Origin: Pontederia crassipes
Lineage: Eukaryota; Streptophyta; Magnoliopsida; Commelinales; Pontederiaceae
NCBI GenBank assembly: GCA_030549335.1
Contig: CM060191.1
Coordinates: forward strand, 60,461,947 to 60,525,946
DNA: 64,000 nucleotides
Direction of reading: 5' to 3'
The notes beneath the pieces were generated by a model. That model did not search any database and was not told the DNA's origin. It saw only the letters and a program-made list of their open reading frames with translations. This document shows, piece after piece, positions 1 to 13,700 of the stretch; the first letter of the stretch is position 1, and each line of letters opens with the position of its first letter. Position numbers and translations under genes: made by a program.

Positions 1-215
1 CTTTTGCAATCTCCATCCGTGCTAAGAAGAATATATTTCGGTGGTGTCGTTTTGGAAGTCCATTCTATTATGTGTTCATAAACATAAGAAGTCGATGGAC
101 AACTTGTTCGTGATCGAAGAGAGCGATGGACGACTGTAAGTTTTCATATTAAGTTAATTAAGTTTCCTAATAATTCATCATGATCCGATCTAGTTTTGCT
201 ATTACGGTTCTTTCA
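1..215 (+). repeat. 5' LTR (3' portion) of the copia element
   Basis: These bases align end to end with 3576-3790 at roughly 90% identity and finish with the same TTCTTTCA. The start of the LTR lies outside the window. Confidence 0.85.
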
Positions 216-217
216 AT

Positions 218-229
218 TTGTATCAGAGC
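218..229 (+). other. Primer binding site, initiator-Met tRNA type
   Basis: TTGTATCAGAGC starts three bases after the LTR end, as is normal for copia elements. It differs from the canonical TGGTATCAGAGC at one position. Confidence 0.75.
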
Positions 230-3104
230 TTACATGATTGAATCATTAGGAAAGTTCAATTTTTTTTATGAACATATACTTTTTGTTTCGTTCATTCTTT
301 GGTATGCCATCCATGATATTTTTTGGATAGTATTGAATATGTTCATTCAATAACTTCATTTGCCCAATCCAAGTTGATTTATGCATTTTGGATTATTAGT
401 TTTTTATAGTAAAAGTGTCGCACTTTTAATATTAAGTGAACGGATAATGATAAGTAGATTCAAATTATCATTAAGTCTATTTCATGCATAAGATTAGAAT
501 GTTCATTCTTTTCTTTTTTAAAGATGTATTGGACGAATGCTTATATTATCTATTGGTTGATATTGATAAATATATTTTTTTAATATCATCCTACACATCA
601 TGCATGAATATAATAATCGTCCAATTATGGATAATTATTAGTTGGAAATTCATTTATGATTTATCACTATTTTATTGTGATAAAAGGTGAAGAACAAGTA
701 TTGGACAATTATATATATTTTGAAATAAATTATTATTGCACAATATATTATCAAAGTAGCCTCTTTTGTGTAATTTAATTTAATTCAAAATATAAGCGAT
801 GATCTACATATTACTAATCAAATATTGGGCAGCCCAAAGGAGGCTTAATATTTGAATTGGTAACATATAGTATCATGACAACATGTGATAATTATTTGGT
901 ATTACATGTGAAAATAAATTGGCCCAAAGGAAAATTTATTATTTGATATGTTATTTATTATCAATTTGTTATCATGAAGATATCATTTACAAGTTAGGAT
1001 TTTTGTCCAAAGACTAAATATTAATGTTGTGTTGATATCTTGATATGGGATTTGTCCATACTTATATTTTGCTATTGTATCATGGCAACAATTAGTGATA
1101 ATTATTTGGAGTTACATGTGAATAATAAATTGACCCAAAGAAAAATTTATTATTCGATATGTTATTTTATTATCAAATTGTTACCATGAGAAGATATCAC
1201 TTACAAGTTAATATTTTTGTCTAAAGACTAAATATTAATGTTGTGTCAATATCTTGTGATGGAATTTATCCACACTTAAATTTTGTTATGGCTTGATTTT
1301 GTATTTATGATCTGTTCTTTGTTCAGTTTCTGTATTTGCTAGTAATATCAACATGAGCATCAAGTTCATTCTCATGTATAATGACACAAATTTTAAGACA
1401 TGGTAATATCACTCTCAAAATCATGGTTTTGAATTATGCTTCGAGGATTGCCAAACCCACTGAATTACTAATAAGGGTATTTCTAATGAAATGAGGGAGA
1501 TAGAAAAGTAGGAATAATCTAATAGCATAAGTAACTAAGGGTGTCATTCTAAAAGTATTTAGAGGTATTATACATTGTTGTTATAGTCGATATTTTCTTG
1601 AAATTTTTGAGATATGACTTATAAGAGTGCTGAGTTCTTTGAGGATGTTGAGTTTGAGGAAGGAGATAATATTAGAAACATTATCTTTAAGGATACATCA
1701 ATTAAGATTTCAACATATACAATTGACATTGATTAGAAATTTATTTCTGATATTAAGAATGTCAATTATTATTAAGATAATATTAAAGATACTTTCAGAG
1801 GAACGAACTCTACAACTTCAAGAACATTTTTCATTAAGAAGATCCATTAGAGAAATGAGAATTGTAATCTCATATGACTGCACGATATTCTCCAAGAAAT
1901 GGATGACAATAATGTTTAGGATTTTGTTTCATTGTGCTTATAAGTCAAAAAGTACTCCTACATTTAAAGAAGACAAGTTTAATCTCAACCAGTGTCATGA
2001 CAATGACTTCGAGAGAATAAAAATGCAGAAGATTTTTTATGCATTAGTAATAAGAAGTCTTATTTATGCTCAAGTTTATATGCATTTGCATATTGCATAT
2101 AATATTGAGATATTAAGCAAATATATAATTAATTCAAGAATGGATTAATGGAAATCAGTCAAAAAGGTTATGCTTTACAGAGGACAAAGGACAATATGCT
2201 GACATATCAGAGGATATATTATGTTGAGATCGTTGGTTATTCGGACTATGATTTGTTAGATGCCCATGATAACATGTAATCTACGTTAGACTACATTTTT
2301 TTAGTGTGTTATATTATGGAGGAGTGTCAAATGGTTAATTATTGCACTCTTCAACTGTGAAAGTAGAATTCATGCGTGCTATGAGGTATCTAATTAGGGA
2401 ATTTGGCTGTGAAATTTTGTCACGAAATTATGGATAATTGATGGTATTAAAAAACCATTGAAACTATTTTTGTGATAATAATGTGACAGTTATATATTCC
2501 AATAACAATAGGAGCATGTCAAAATTGAGACGCAATAAAGTCAAGTTCCTAATTGTTAAAGAAAGAGTGAAGAAATGATTAATGTCTATTGAGCATATTG
2601 GGACAAACTTTATTATTGTGAATTCACTTACTAAGGAATTATCACCTAAGATGTTTTTCGAGTACACCGGTAATATGAGTGTCATTTTAATTCAAGATAT
2701 CCAATTTTAGTGGGAGTTTGTATTATAAATGTTCATGTTATAGACATATTATCTTATAGTTCAGCTTATATATTAAGATTAACATCTACATATCTACAAT
2801 TCAGTTTCACTCTTTATTAAGTTTGATCTCGGTAAAGTAGACCAGTTGGAAGTAGGCATGTTATGATCACATTGCATGTAACTTTCATGCTACACATCCA
2901 TATCAAGATCTTGTTATTGATTATATTGATATATGTGACCATTGTTGAGTCAAGTTGCGAAGAATGTGACAAAGACTACTTTGATCCTTTATTAGTATAA
3001 TTAATGAATGAGATTGTTTTAAGGCATTATGATTTTAACAACAAAGTTGAGCTCATTTTGGTATGTATAATTATAAAATTTCATATGTAACCCAAGTGGG
3101 AGAT

Positions 3105-3790
3105 TGTTGGAACATAATTCCAACATTGGATTTAATATGAAAATAATTATACAAATAAGAATTGTCAAAATATATTAAGGCCCAATAAAGTGATCAAAGT
3201 ATTTATGGGCATATTCATTAATATGGAATTATATGTGTAGAGACCAAAAGATGTATATACCAAAAGATTAAATGGTGTATATATATACCAAAAGATGTAT
3301 AAAGTTTAATGAGTATACATATATACCAAAAGGTGTATAAAGTATAAGGATGTATATGTGTTCATATACTAAAAGATGTATGATGATAAAATGGTATATA
3401 TATAATGATCAAAAGGTACATCAATCTCAAAAGACATATATGGAGATCAAAGGGTGCATTTGAAGGCTTCATGATGGGTGAAACTTCAAACCCCTTGTGC
3501 CTACTATAAATAGATGTTCATGGTCCCCAAAACACACTGACAACTTGGATGAAATCTATTTGGTGAAAAGTTCTTCTTTTGAATTTCTCATCCGTGCTAA
3601 AAAGAATAGGTTTCGATGGTGTCATTTTGGAAGTCCATTCCATTATGTGTTCGTGAACAAAAGAAGTCGATGGACAACTTGTTCGTGATCGAAGAGAGCG
3701 ATGGACGACTGTAAGTTTCCGCATTAAGTTAATTAAGTTTCCTAATAATTCGTTATGATTCGATCTAATTTTGCTATTACGGTTCTTTCA
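3105..3790 (+). repeat. 3' LTR of the copia element, 686 bp
   Basis: It begins TGTTGGAACATAATTCCAAC directly after the purine tract AGTGGGAGAT and ends TTCTTTCA. The middle (about 3240-3440) holds many imperfect short repeats built around CCAAAAGATGTAT and similar strings. The terminal dinucleotides are TG and CA. Confidence 0.85.
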
Positions 3791-5660
3791 AAGGGACCAA
3801 GTGAAAAGCTAGGATTTTTAAATGGCTGTTGTAGCCTGAAACAGCTTAAGTTAGCTTGGGCATGATTTTCAACAGGCTAACAGGCTAACGGCGAGCTGGA
3901 ATAATTGCCGCAGCCATGATTTTCAACAGCGGCAGCAGCAGCTGCAGGAGGAAGAAGATGAACAACAACTTTGTCATGGCCATCTTCGTCCGTCTTCAAA
4001 TCTTTGGAACGGTGTGTCTCTACATGGTCGTCGGATCAACCATTAACCCAAAAGTTGAGCTGTGTGTGTTTGTTAAAATGTTAATGCATTCTCAGGTGGC
4101 CCAACAGAAGGTGGTGCTGATGATGATTGACATACCATGACAGGAAATTTACTTGCCACGGGGGACATATAAATTTATTTGATTTGTTGGGAGAAAAAGG
4201 GAAACATGGGAGATATTCCTATAAATAGTTAACAACTCGCTTATTATCTGAACCATGTTGAATCGTTGATACAAGCGAGCACACACTTGCTTATTGTTCG
4301 AACCAACTTCGTTTATGAAATGAGTGTACTAGAAATCATTAACACCTTCTGTTATTTTATTATTATGGATTTAATGGATGTCCACCCACCTCAAAGAGGT
4401 GGACACTCCTCCTTAGCTTGAACACCGGACACAGTCCAATTGAGATTTGACAATTTAGATTGAAATGTGGTTGATCCATCCGTGATTGTTGTCTTCTTCC
4501 TCTGACCGAGTAGTTCGTCATGCCCGGCCTCCCTTCCTCGTTCGTGATCATAACGACGCCGATTTTTAGGTCCCCAACGTCGACTATGTCATCCCTGCCC
4601 GCGATCGTGACTCCAGTGCCGGCTAACTCTGACCACCGCCATCATGCCAAGGAACTCCCCCTCACGGCCTCTGTCCCCACCTTGACCCCTGCTCCACCGT
4701 CCCAGCTACGCCTACTCGATCCACCATTTTTTTAAAAATAGGGAGGACGTCAATTAAATTCTATTATTATTATTATTATTATTATTATAGAAGCATTATT
4801 TTAAAAATCGGATTAAATCGATCGGTTCAATTGACCCGATTGTGAATCAATCTTTATTTGATTTATAGTCAAAATCAGGAATGACTAATATGGGAACCGT
4901 TCAATCTTATTTTTATTTTTGAATAAAAATATTTTGGAATTATAAAATCATATAAGAAAGGAAATAAATAATTAGGATAGGAAGAAAAGAAAAATAAGTG
5001 TGCATAAATTAGGTTAGGAAATTTATAGAGAAGAATGAGTGAAAATTTTACGGAGAAAAAAGTGGAAGTCGGAGGAAAAGTAAAAATGGAAATAATTAAA
5101 TGAAAAAAGGAAAGAAAAATTATTTAATATAAAGATATGAAAGGAAGGTTATTAATAGAAGAATGATTAAATTAACAAGAAAAATAATTTAATAGAAAAA
5201 AATAAAAGAATACAAATATTTTTTAATTAAAAGGATAAAGGTAAATTTTTAATTAAATTTTCTCTAAGACTATTCTGTTAAATAATTTATTCATCTTTTA
5301 TAATTTTTGCATAATAATAATAAATTTAAATAAAATTATATGGTTCAACTTTAAATTGTTTTAAATATAATATATAGGAAGCTCCAAATTGACATATTTT
5401 TTTCATAATGTAAATATTCTCATATTATTTTAATATAATAAGTCTATCCAAACATATTAAACTTATATTAAATTAGAATAGATTTTGGATAAGTTTAAAA
5501 ATGAAAAATATTATTAGAAAATAATAAAATATTTAAATTAATGTTGAATATTAAGAAAAATAATTTTAAGGTATTATGTACATAGTTTTTATAGAATTAT
5601 TCATAATACATCACTGAAATTATATAAAAAATATTTTGACAAAAATTCAGTTCAATCGGA
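3791..5660. other. Intergenic, AT-rich, with a GC-richer patch
   Basis: I find no gene with recognisable homology here. The stretch 4371-4735 is clearly richer in G and C than its surroundings and contains a short inverted repeat (CCACCCACCTC...GAGGTGG). It could be a captured gene scrap, but its frames match nothing I recognise. From 4900 on the sequence is AT-rich. Confidence 0.5.
4762..4798. repeat. (ATT)n microsatellite
   Basis: About twelve uninterrupted ATT units are read directly from the sequence. Confidence 0.95.
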
Positions 5661-5667
5661 TGAAGGC

Positions 5668-6333
5668 TATGTTTGGCAATGTCAAAAATAGCGTTTCAAG
5701 TAGCGTTTAGTGATTGAAACACTATTTTATATGTTTGGTTGCACATATAATTAAGTAGAGTTTAACGTTTTAAATGGAAAGAATTGGAAAGCTATTTCTA
5801 GTAGTGTTTAGCTTTTAGCATTTAGAGGTTCATATTTTTTTCTATTTTATCCTTATTTCAATATATTATTTCTTTTCTTAATTTATCTTATTATTTTATA
5901 ATTTTTTATTTTATCACCATTCAACATTATTCCTTTTATATTCATATTTAATTAATACAAAATATTTATTTATTAACAATGGATATAAAAACTAATTTAA
6001 TAATTAATATTTTTAGATCATGTAAGAACTATATAAAATGTATTATAAATATATTTGAATAAAAAATTTACTTGTGATATTTTATTTTATTTCATTGAGA
6101 TATTAATTATTTATTTATTAAATTTTAATAAAATTTGTGTAGCGATTTAATTGAATAATTTATTATATGTCTAATTATGTCATTTTATATCCATTCACTA
6201 ATTTCACCGCTAAGTTTATTAAACGTTTATTTTTTTAATATCACAAATGAATCGCTAATTGCTAATCATCCCGCTATCCGCTATTTAAATCGTTATCGCT
6301 ATCCGCTCGTCAAATCGTTTTCAAACAAAGTCG
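5668..6333. mobile_element. Candidate non-autonomous TIR element (hAT-like MITE?)
   Basis: The left end CTATGTTTGGCAATG and the reverse complement of the right end CTTTGTTTGAAAACG are similar. The subterminal parts of both ends share AGCG- and GCTATCCGC-type motifs in opposite orientation. The interior is AT-rich with no transposase. I could not find a matching target duplication, so the borders and the class are uncertain. Confidence 0.35.
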
Positions 6334-6688
6334 AAACCTAATTAAATCTACGGAACCACGAGTCAGATCTATATTGGTTTAGAGTTGCTTATTTAAACAT
6401 TGATCGATATAAAACAGTGAAAGTTGGTTGGCGGGCAACATTTTAATAGCTAGGGGTGACCCATCAGTTAACATCATGTTCGCCTCTTATGTATTTTTAA
6501 TTTCAAAAGCATTAAAATGAGCCAATAAGTTCATGTAGTCGTGGAGAATTGGCGCAAAGCGTTGAGATCTGACAATTAAAAATAAATATAAAGTACTAAT
6601 TTTAAAGGGGGGCGGGTGGGGTTGGTCTTGGATGACATCGTTGGCCGCATTAGACGAGACTTTACTTTTGGGTTGGAAAAGCTTGTAA

Positions 6689-7313
6689 GGGGTAGTTGAG
6701 AAACGAACCGTGGTTTCTTTTCTCAGGGAATGTCAAATAGTTCGGGTTGTCATTGTTTGAAATAAAATTTAACGAGAAATAAGGTGGTTGATGTGATAAA
6801 AAAAAGTAAATATGCGGATAAATTTTTGATAGATTTTAATTTAAAAATTATTATTATAATTATAAAGTGTAATTTTATTATTAATTAAAATAAAATTATA
6901 AAATAAAATAATTTTTATGGGAACAATTTTGTTAAAAATATATTATTTAAATATAAAAAAATCATTTTTTTAAAATTAATTATATTTAATGAAATATTAT
7001 TTTTTATGAAATAATAAGTAATAAATAATATTATATTAATCCATATTATGAATATTTTATATTTATTAAATAATTTATTTTATGAAGATTATTGTGTGAG
7101 AGAAAAGAAAAAGAAAAAAAACAAATTAAAAAAAAAAGCTAAAATGTTGTCAAACAAAAAAAAAGAGGCAACCCTGAGTGGTGGAATCAGAGTCACGTGA
7201 TCTGTTTTCACCACATTTGTTCTCGCCCCGGAACTTGATTCAGGAGCGGTGTTTGACGGAATCGGACGGAACAATCACGTGGTTCTCGCTTGGTTCCGCA
7301 AACAAACGACCCC
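6689..7313. mobile_element. Candidate Tourist-like (PIF/Harbinger) MITE, 625 bp
   Basis: The block begins GGGGTAGTTG and its reverse-complemented right end begins GGGGTCGTTTG. Both ends continue with a similar ACGAACC/GCGGAACC stretch. It is bordered by TAA on each side (6686-6688 and 7314-7316), the target duplication expected for PIF/Harbinger elements. The ends are only moderately similar and no transposase is present. Confidence 0.35.
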
Positions 7314-7365
7314 TAAAGCATTTCACTAGACATTGTGTCAGTAATTTTGAAGAATAACAAATGTT

Positions 7366-7520
7366 ATCAAAACCGAACCGGACCAATCGATTCAATCGAT
7401 TTAATTGTGAATCGGTCAATAATTCGATTGATATTAAAATATTTTTTAATATTGAATAAAAAAAATCATTTGAATCGCGCTAATTGAACCGTTTCAATTA
7501 AAATTTTAAAAAATAAAATA
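7366..7520. repeat. Dispersed CGATTCAATCGATTT-type repeat
   Basis: Runs such as ACCGAACCGGACCAATCG and TTGTGAATCGGTC here resemble 4803-4880 (CGGTTCAATTGACCCG, TTGTGAATCAATC) and 7940-8120 (CCGTGAACCAATT twice). It looks like a decayed dispersed family present three times in 3.3 kb. I cannot name it. Confidence 0.45.
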
Positions 7521-8620
7521 AAAAATGACAAAAATAGGAAAGTTAAAAAAGGAAAAAGAAAAGGAATATAAGAAAAGTAAAAAAAGAAGAATATGATATG
7601 TATAAAATTAAATAGGAATTGAAATAAAAAGGTAAGTATTTAAAATTGAATAAACATTAAAATGAAAAAAATTATCAAAGGGCAAAAAGTGTTAAAGAAA
7701 AAAATAAAAATAATTTAACATAAAATTTATTAATATAGCATCTATCATCAATAAATAATAGATATTGAACTAATAATAATTTTTTATATTTAATTATTAT
7801 TAAAACTTTAATAAATAAAAATGATGTTATATTAATATTTAATATTATTAATAGATTATTAGTATAATATTCATATACTATATCATAACTTATATTATAT
7901 TATATCTTTATAATTATTATAAATGATATTATTTTAATACAATTCCGTTCAATTCAGTCGAACTTGATCAGATCGGTCTAATCGTGATATGATAAGAAGT
8001 CTGATCCGATCGTAAGTTCAATTATGAAAATATTGAGCATAACTACTAGAACTAGATCGGTCTCATTCGACCGTGAACCAATTACTTCGACAGTCGTAGT
8101 AGAGTCAAACTTAAAACTCGGTGGAGAGATTGGACAGGATGAGATCGACCGTGAACCAATTTCTGCGGCAGTCTTAGATCAAGTTGTTGAACCGGCTATA
8201 GGGTTCATGTACAAAACAAAAATAGAAGGTATGTAATTGGGCCTGAAGTGTTTGGGTGTATCTAGGCCTTTCATACCATTAACTTTTCCTTTTCCTTTTT
8301 AATTTTAATTATGAATTCAACCATTTCAATTTATACGTTTATGTTTGAACGAATAATTATTTTAAACATTTTATATCACTTAGTATAAATAAACTATTAA
8401 AAACATGGTTAAAGATTTTAATATTAAATTTATTTGTGTTTAATCATTTTTTATTTATATTTCATTATTCATATCATATATTATATTTTAATTTACCATA
8501 GTTTTATTGTTATATTATTCTATCGAACTAGCAAGTCTAATAGGTTTAGTTGGTATAATTTAAACTGAAAACTTCTTCATTCTGAAAACCATTATATTGT
8601 GTGTAATCCCAAGCTTTCAA
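7521..8620. other. Intergenic, AT-rich
   Basis: No gene is recognised. The stretch 8030-8170 repeats the phrase GACCGTGAACCAATT about 80 bp apart, a small local duplication belonging to the dispersed repeat described at 7366. Confidence 0.5.
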
Positions 8621-8725
<105 letters not shown>

Positions 8726-9368
8726 TTATTATTAGTGTGATGGCCTGCGCGCGGATGTGAAATTAAATGAATTGTATATTTATAAAAATAACTAAATAAT
8801 CATTAAATAATATATATATATATTATAAGTTATAATTAAATCATGGCAACGCCTTTGCCAACTAAATAATTCAATATTTGCTTATAATGAGATTTGAAGT
8901 ATTTGTAAATAGACATTTTGAACCTGAAATCTAATTCAAATAATTATAATAGGTGATTTATGCTGAAAGAAATGTATGCAATATTCTGAAGAGAAGATGA
9001 CAGTTCCTAGATAATTGATAATTTACTAAATCAACAATATCACAATAATATATTAGGATGCAAAGTAGTCATTCTTTTATAATTGCATGCAACATGTTGG
9101 TAATGCATGCACAAGTTGCCTATGCAAATATATCAGTAGGTCAAAAAAGACGATGATATTGTTAAATTCTAAATATATAATAATCTCATCATATGAATAA
9201 CTCAAAGAAAGTATTAAAAAAATATGACGCATAGGTAAAAAAATTAGAAATATTAGGGTGCTACAGTAATATATAATCAAAAGAACAATAATTATATGAA
9301 ATTTCTATAAAAATATATGCCAATGAAACGAAGACAAATAAAAATAAATACAATATTGATGCTTTGGA
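8726..9368. other. Intergenic, AT-rich
   Basis: I see nothing coding here. A short (TA)n run lies near 8811-8823. The sequence runs without a visible border into the LTR that starts at 9369. Confidence 0.5.
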
Positions 9369-9606
9369 TGTTGCAACAAAGAACAACAACGACAATAATT
9401 TGGGGAGTTCCGACAAATTGTCCTTTTCACTCGTGTGAGCCTTTTATAGCGTGATAGTTGCACCATCGTTCGTCCCCGTTTATTTTGCGCGTTACGCCCA
9501 CTGACATATCGGGTTACTTCTTTAACGTTCAACGTCGTGTCATGTTGGTCGCCTGGCAACGTCATATCTCGCGACATTCCATGACCCGTAACCGTCACAA
9601 CTAACA
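9369..9606 (-). repeat. 3' LTR of the 7-kb copia element
   Basis: On the plus strand it runs TGTTGCAACAAAG to CACAACTAACA. It is bordered on its right by CTCCCACTT, the complement of the polypurine tract. Confidence 0.9.
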
Positions 9607-9887
9607 TCTCCCACTTGACCGTTGCGATCACGGCATCCAACACTCCCACTATTCGTGTAGTGTTACAATATTTAACACTCTCGCTCTTCGTGTACTATTT
9701 ATCAAAGATTTTATTCCGAAGTTCACTATTCGTGAGACTTCAGCTTGACTCAGCAATCTTGGAGTCTAATTAAACAAACGTTTAATATTAATTGTGAAGT
9801 TCATTATTCATGAAACTTTCTTCCGATTCAAATATTTTCGAATTTCATTAAACCAAATGTTTAATGAATATTTGGATTAAACTCTAT

Positions 9888-9985
9888 GCAAGAGAACAAG
9901 TCGCTTGTAGGCAAATAGATCAATGGCACCTCTTTTCTTTTCACTATATCAAATATATAGTGTGCTTTGATCTCAATATGCTTTT
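9888..9985 (-). pseudogene. Copia RNase H remnant
   Basis: On the minus strand the motif KHIEIKAHYIFDIV is legible. It corresponds to the conserved K-H-I-E/D-x(3)-H-Y/F segment near the end of copia polyproteins. It lies about 0.3 kb inside the 3' LTR, which is where this segment belongs. It is a fossil fragment. Confidence 0.7.
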
Positions 9986-10849
9986 CTTTGTAATTGTTTG
10001 TTAAACTGCACATCAAGTCTATAACTTCTTGATCATCACAATGTATTTAGTCCATTGACCATGTTAATGTCAGTTACATAACGAAGCATGTTAGATCAAC
10101 ATCGTTTGGATGATTATAATATATTCCACTTTTTGTGTGTGTTCAACTACACATTCATGTTTCTTGTAAAACTAAGAAACAAGTGCACCACCCAACATTA
10201 ATAGGTGACTTTGATGTGAATTTTCATATGATAATGTTCTTATCATAATTCATATTAAAAAAAAGTTTACAACCTCAAGTGTATTAACTTGTGTATGTCA
10301 ATTTCAATTGTACTTTTACCTTTAAATTTTTCATAATCCTTATAGGGCTTCTTAATTTTACCTTTCAGGATTATCTTAAAATTTATCGATCAGACTTACT
10401 AAATAAATCAAAGAAGGCTTTGTACATAATATTGCATACATCAAGCTTCCATCTTTTGTGCATTGAATTTTATTTTATACATTTTCCATCCTTTATGAGG
10501 ACACTGACTTTTCATTAGGTATTTTTCAATCACAAGTGATGTATATACTGAAATACTATTATGTATTTCAAATCTCAACAATATCTTCTTTAAATATTGT
10601 TAGTGACTCCAACTCAATGTTCTTGAGTTTTTATTCCGAGTCATTTGAATTTCAAGAACATAACTTATTTCGCATATGTTCATTTTTCTAAATTATTTAC
10701 CCAACATTTCATTTATCTTGTTGAGCCTATGACATCATTTTCCAGTGAGCAAAAAGCCATGTTCATGAACTAGTATTATCACAAATTTGCTACCACTATT
10801 CTGATGCACATAAAACAATCCAATTTACTCACAACAAATTATCAAGGAA

Positions 10850-13300
10850 TGTACAATTTGAAATTAAAAAGAATGTACAACTTCTTCTGAACAATATGAT
10901 ATTTGTAAGATGAAGGAATTTGATAATATAGATCATATAAATGGGATTGTTAAGAATGGTTAATTACTTAACCATATAAGTATAGTCATACTGGAAATAT
11001 TTCGAGAGAGAGTCCTGAATAGTTTATTTTGATCACTAATGTGTGATAAGGCTGCCACAACTTGGCGACTTAATGAAATTATTAAGTCGGTCAAAGAAAT
11101 GCTAGCTCATTAGCCATGGAATTTGATTTGGCTAAAATTAAATGGACTGTCTTTAAAGCTGAAAAAGTTAAGAAAGTGGAATATGTCCATTGCGATACAC
11201 ATTAAAAACATCTTGACCTTATTGAAAAGCAATTAATAATGAGCAATAGGGAGCATGCTATTCTTGTGACATATTTGGCCACATAAAGGCAACTTATCAA
11301 GAGGTAAAAAGTTTGATTCGATATATGATACTAGAATAAATGGAGCTCCAAAAAGTCTAAGTTCGCTATAGTCGTCAAAAGTATTGTGACGATGAAAATT
11401 ATAAAGGTCAAAGAATAATATGTCGACTTTAATGCATTGAACAAATAAGATGGAGGATATATGGGGAATAACATTTATCCGAGCACTAATAGTGTTAAAA
11501 TTCATAGGCTGAATGTGAGTGACAACCGGTAAGTTGTACACTCAGTGATAAGCCGGAATCCCACCTCTAGACTTGTTCTTCGGAAGAAAATTATTTGAAG
11601 TCGATTTCTGTTTTAAAGGTGTATCTATCGGAAATAACAAAAAGATTAGTTATGAAAAAGTTTGTTCCGAAATATGATCTATTTTATCTTTCCGTGATAT
11701 GAATAATTAATGAATATGTCTTCTAAATATTATGTGTATTGTTGTTATCTCTATTAAGAGATCACACACTCAAAAAAATTAGAATTTGACAAATTATGGG
11801 AATGAATATGACGCTTAACATATTGGGTGCAAGAATATTGCACTGGAATGTTATTTGACTTATGCAACACACAGATGCAAGACCATTGCATTGGAATGTT
11901 GTTTGACTGTCAAAATAATTGTTAAGTGATTCATTCGGACATTTATAATTTAGTGAGTGTGATTACACGTAAGAAGATGGAATAGTTCATGACATTCATT
12001 AATTAATTTCTCCTTTTATCAAATTTAAGATCTCTTGAAAATAAAAGTCAATTTTTGGGTGGACAAGAGATGTAAGATGGAATAGGAGAAAGAATTGGGA
12101 AAACCAATTCGAAAATTACGGATAGATAGAGAAGAAAATATCTTTAAGGAATAGGTGATTATTGCATTCTATATGTAGGAATACTCCTGATATTTTCTAT
12201 ATGCCACAACAAGATAATGTGGTGGAAAGAAATTTTGATGAATGCAATAATTCTATGTTATCCCACTCATGGCTCTCAAAGGAATTTAATTTTTTGAGAG
12301 AGAGTTACATACAAATAATTCCCACAAAGTCCACAAAATCAATACCATACAAACTGGAAATAGCAAGAAGCTCGAGTTGAGCCATCTTCGAAGAGGAGAT
12401 GTAAAATTGCATGTGTCGTTCTAAGTCATATTTGGGATAAGATGTACTTTAGGATGGTGATATGCAAGTTTATTGTATGTGTCCAAAGGGTACTGATTCT
12501 TCCACAAATAAAGGTCTAAGTGAGAGTTTGTAATGCAACTTTTCATAAAAAAGAAAAGGTGCAGGAATAATAATAAAAGGATGATTATCTTTCGTGATAT
12601 GAAAGTTGACTCTGGAAGAGACATATGGACATAGGTGCAATAGTAGAAGAGGAAGTTATAAAAAAACTTTGGAGGAAGTGGAGGAACCCATATACTCTCC
12701 ACAAGTATAATCGACAAGAAGAGGCCCCCAAATGAAACTCACACGTTTGGAATATGTATGAGTGCGAGATGTTCGTATTACACCGCGATATTTATAAGAG
12801 GATTGTACAGATTCTATCACAGAAGTTATGACTTCTGGGAGTTTAGAATCATGACTAGCCAGCATAAAATAAAGGACTCAATTTGTCGGCGGTAAATGGG
12901 CACTATGTGGCTTGCTGGAAGTGGGCAAAGCACATACGGTGCAATTGGGCATTCGAAAAATGTACCTAATTGTTGGTATTATTGAATCACACAAAATAAT
13001 TGTTGTCAAGGATTATACTAGTTAGCCGGAATTGATTTGTAGATAACCAATTATCTAGAAACTAAGTATGAGTTGAGAATGATGATCTTAGCGATGATTC
13101 ACATATATAAATTTAAAGTTATTCCAACGGGATTAGCTCACTCAATGAAGAATTGAGGAAATAAATATGTGATTGCTTGATTATTCAGGCGGAAGAATTT
13201 TTGGAGAATAAGGTATACAAGAAAAATCATAATATGGCTCAAGAAATTACAACGTCATTAAAATGTTAACGACGGACATCCAATTTTAATAGATCATACA
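10850..13300 (+). mobile_element. Plus-strand copia remains inside the minus-strand copia element
   Basis: Traces run on the opposite strand to the enclosing element. A zinc-knuckle-like CYSCDIFGH lies near 11258-11290. An integrase C-terminal segment near 12190-12380 contains PQQDNVVERN and SMLSHSW, matching the copia pattern of PQQNGVAER followed by a leucine/serine-rich stretch. No LTRs of its own were found. It is heavily broken, and its borders are only approximate. Confidence 0.55.
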
Positions 13301-13565
13301 TAATCTTATATATTCTTTTATCTTAATAAGATTATTTTGTCATTCCACTCCTACTTTCCTTTTACTTTCAATGGCCTACTACTCGGTGGCATCTTTCGAA
13401 AGCTCGGACTTGAGGGAATCATGTCTTGATTGCCATTTAATAGTTCATATCTTATTTTCCGGCTCCACATTATTATTATTTTTTAGTGTCACACAAACAC
13501 TCTTATATGCCTAGCTCCAAAAACTAAGATTAAATGAGTTTTGTAATTTGCATATATTTTTCTAA

Positions 13566-13688
13566 CAACAACAACAACAACAAAGCCTTATCCCACTAGG
13601 TGGGGTCGGCTACATGGATTATACGACGTCATTCCGCTCTATTAGTAACCAAACCTTTCGGTATATTATTCACCAATATTATTCACCA
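13566..13688 (-). mobile_element. Short RTE/Au-type retroposon with 12-bp target duplication
   Basis: The plus strand begins with (CAA)n and AAAGCCTTATCCCACTAGG; read on the minus strand this is the ADPT-stop-WDKAL sequence and (TTG)n tail found at the 3' end of plant RTE-type LINEs and shared by Au-type SINEs. ATATTTTTCTAA occurs immediately on both sides (13554-13565 and 13689-13700). It is a 5'-truncated copy of 123 bp with no coding capacity. Confidence 0.8.
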
Positions 13689-13700
13689 ATATTTTTCTAA

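Larger units (their letters stand above)
1..3790 (+). mobile_element. Decayed Ty1/copia LTR retrotransposon, 5' end outside window
   Basis: The last 215 bases of the 5' LTR at the window start match the end of a 3' LTR at 3105-3790. Directly after the 5' LTR, 218-229 reads TTGTATCAGAGC, one base off the initiator-Met tRNA primer binding site used by copia elements. A polypurine tract (AAGTGGGAGA) sits just before 3105. Between about 2005 and 2690 faint plus-strand similarity to the end of copia reverse transcriptase and RNase H is visible (for example FERIKMQKI and EHIGTN). I counted about 21 differences over the 215 shared LTR bases, near 10%, which suggests several million years. The element is broken in many places and has no usable reading frame. 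Confidence 0.85.

Noticed and set aside
1627-2148. 173-codon plus-strand frame
   Set aside because: It lies inside the decayed copia element and crosses from unrecognisable sequence into RNase H remains; it is not a separate gene.
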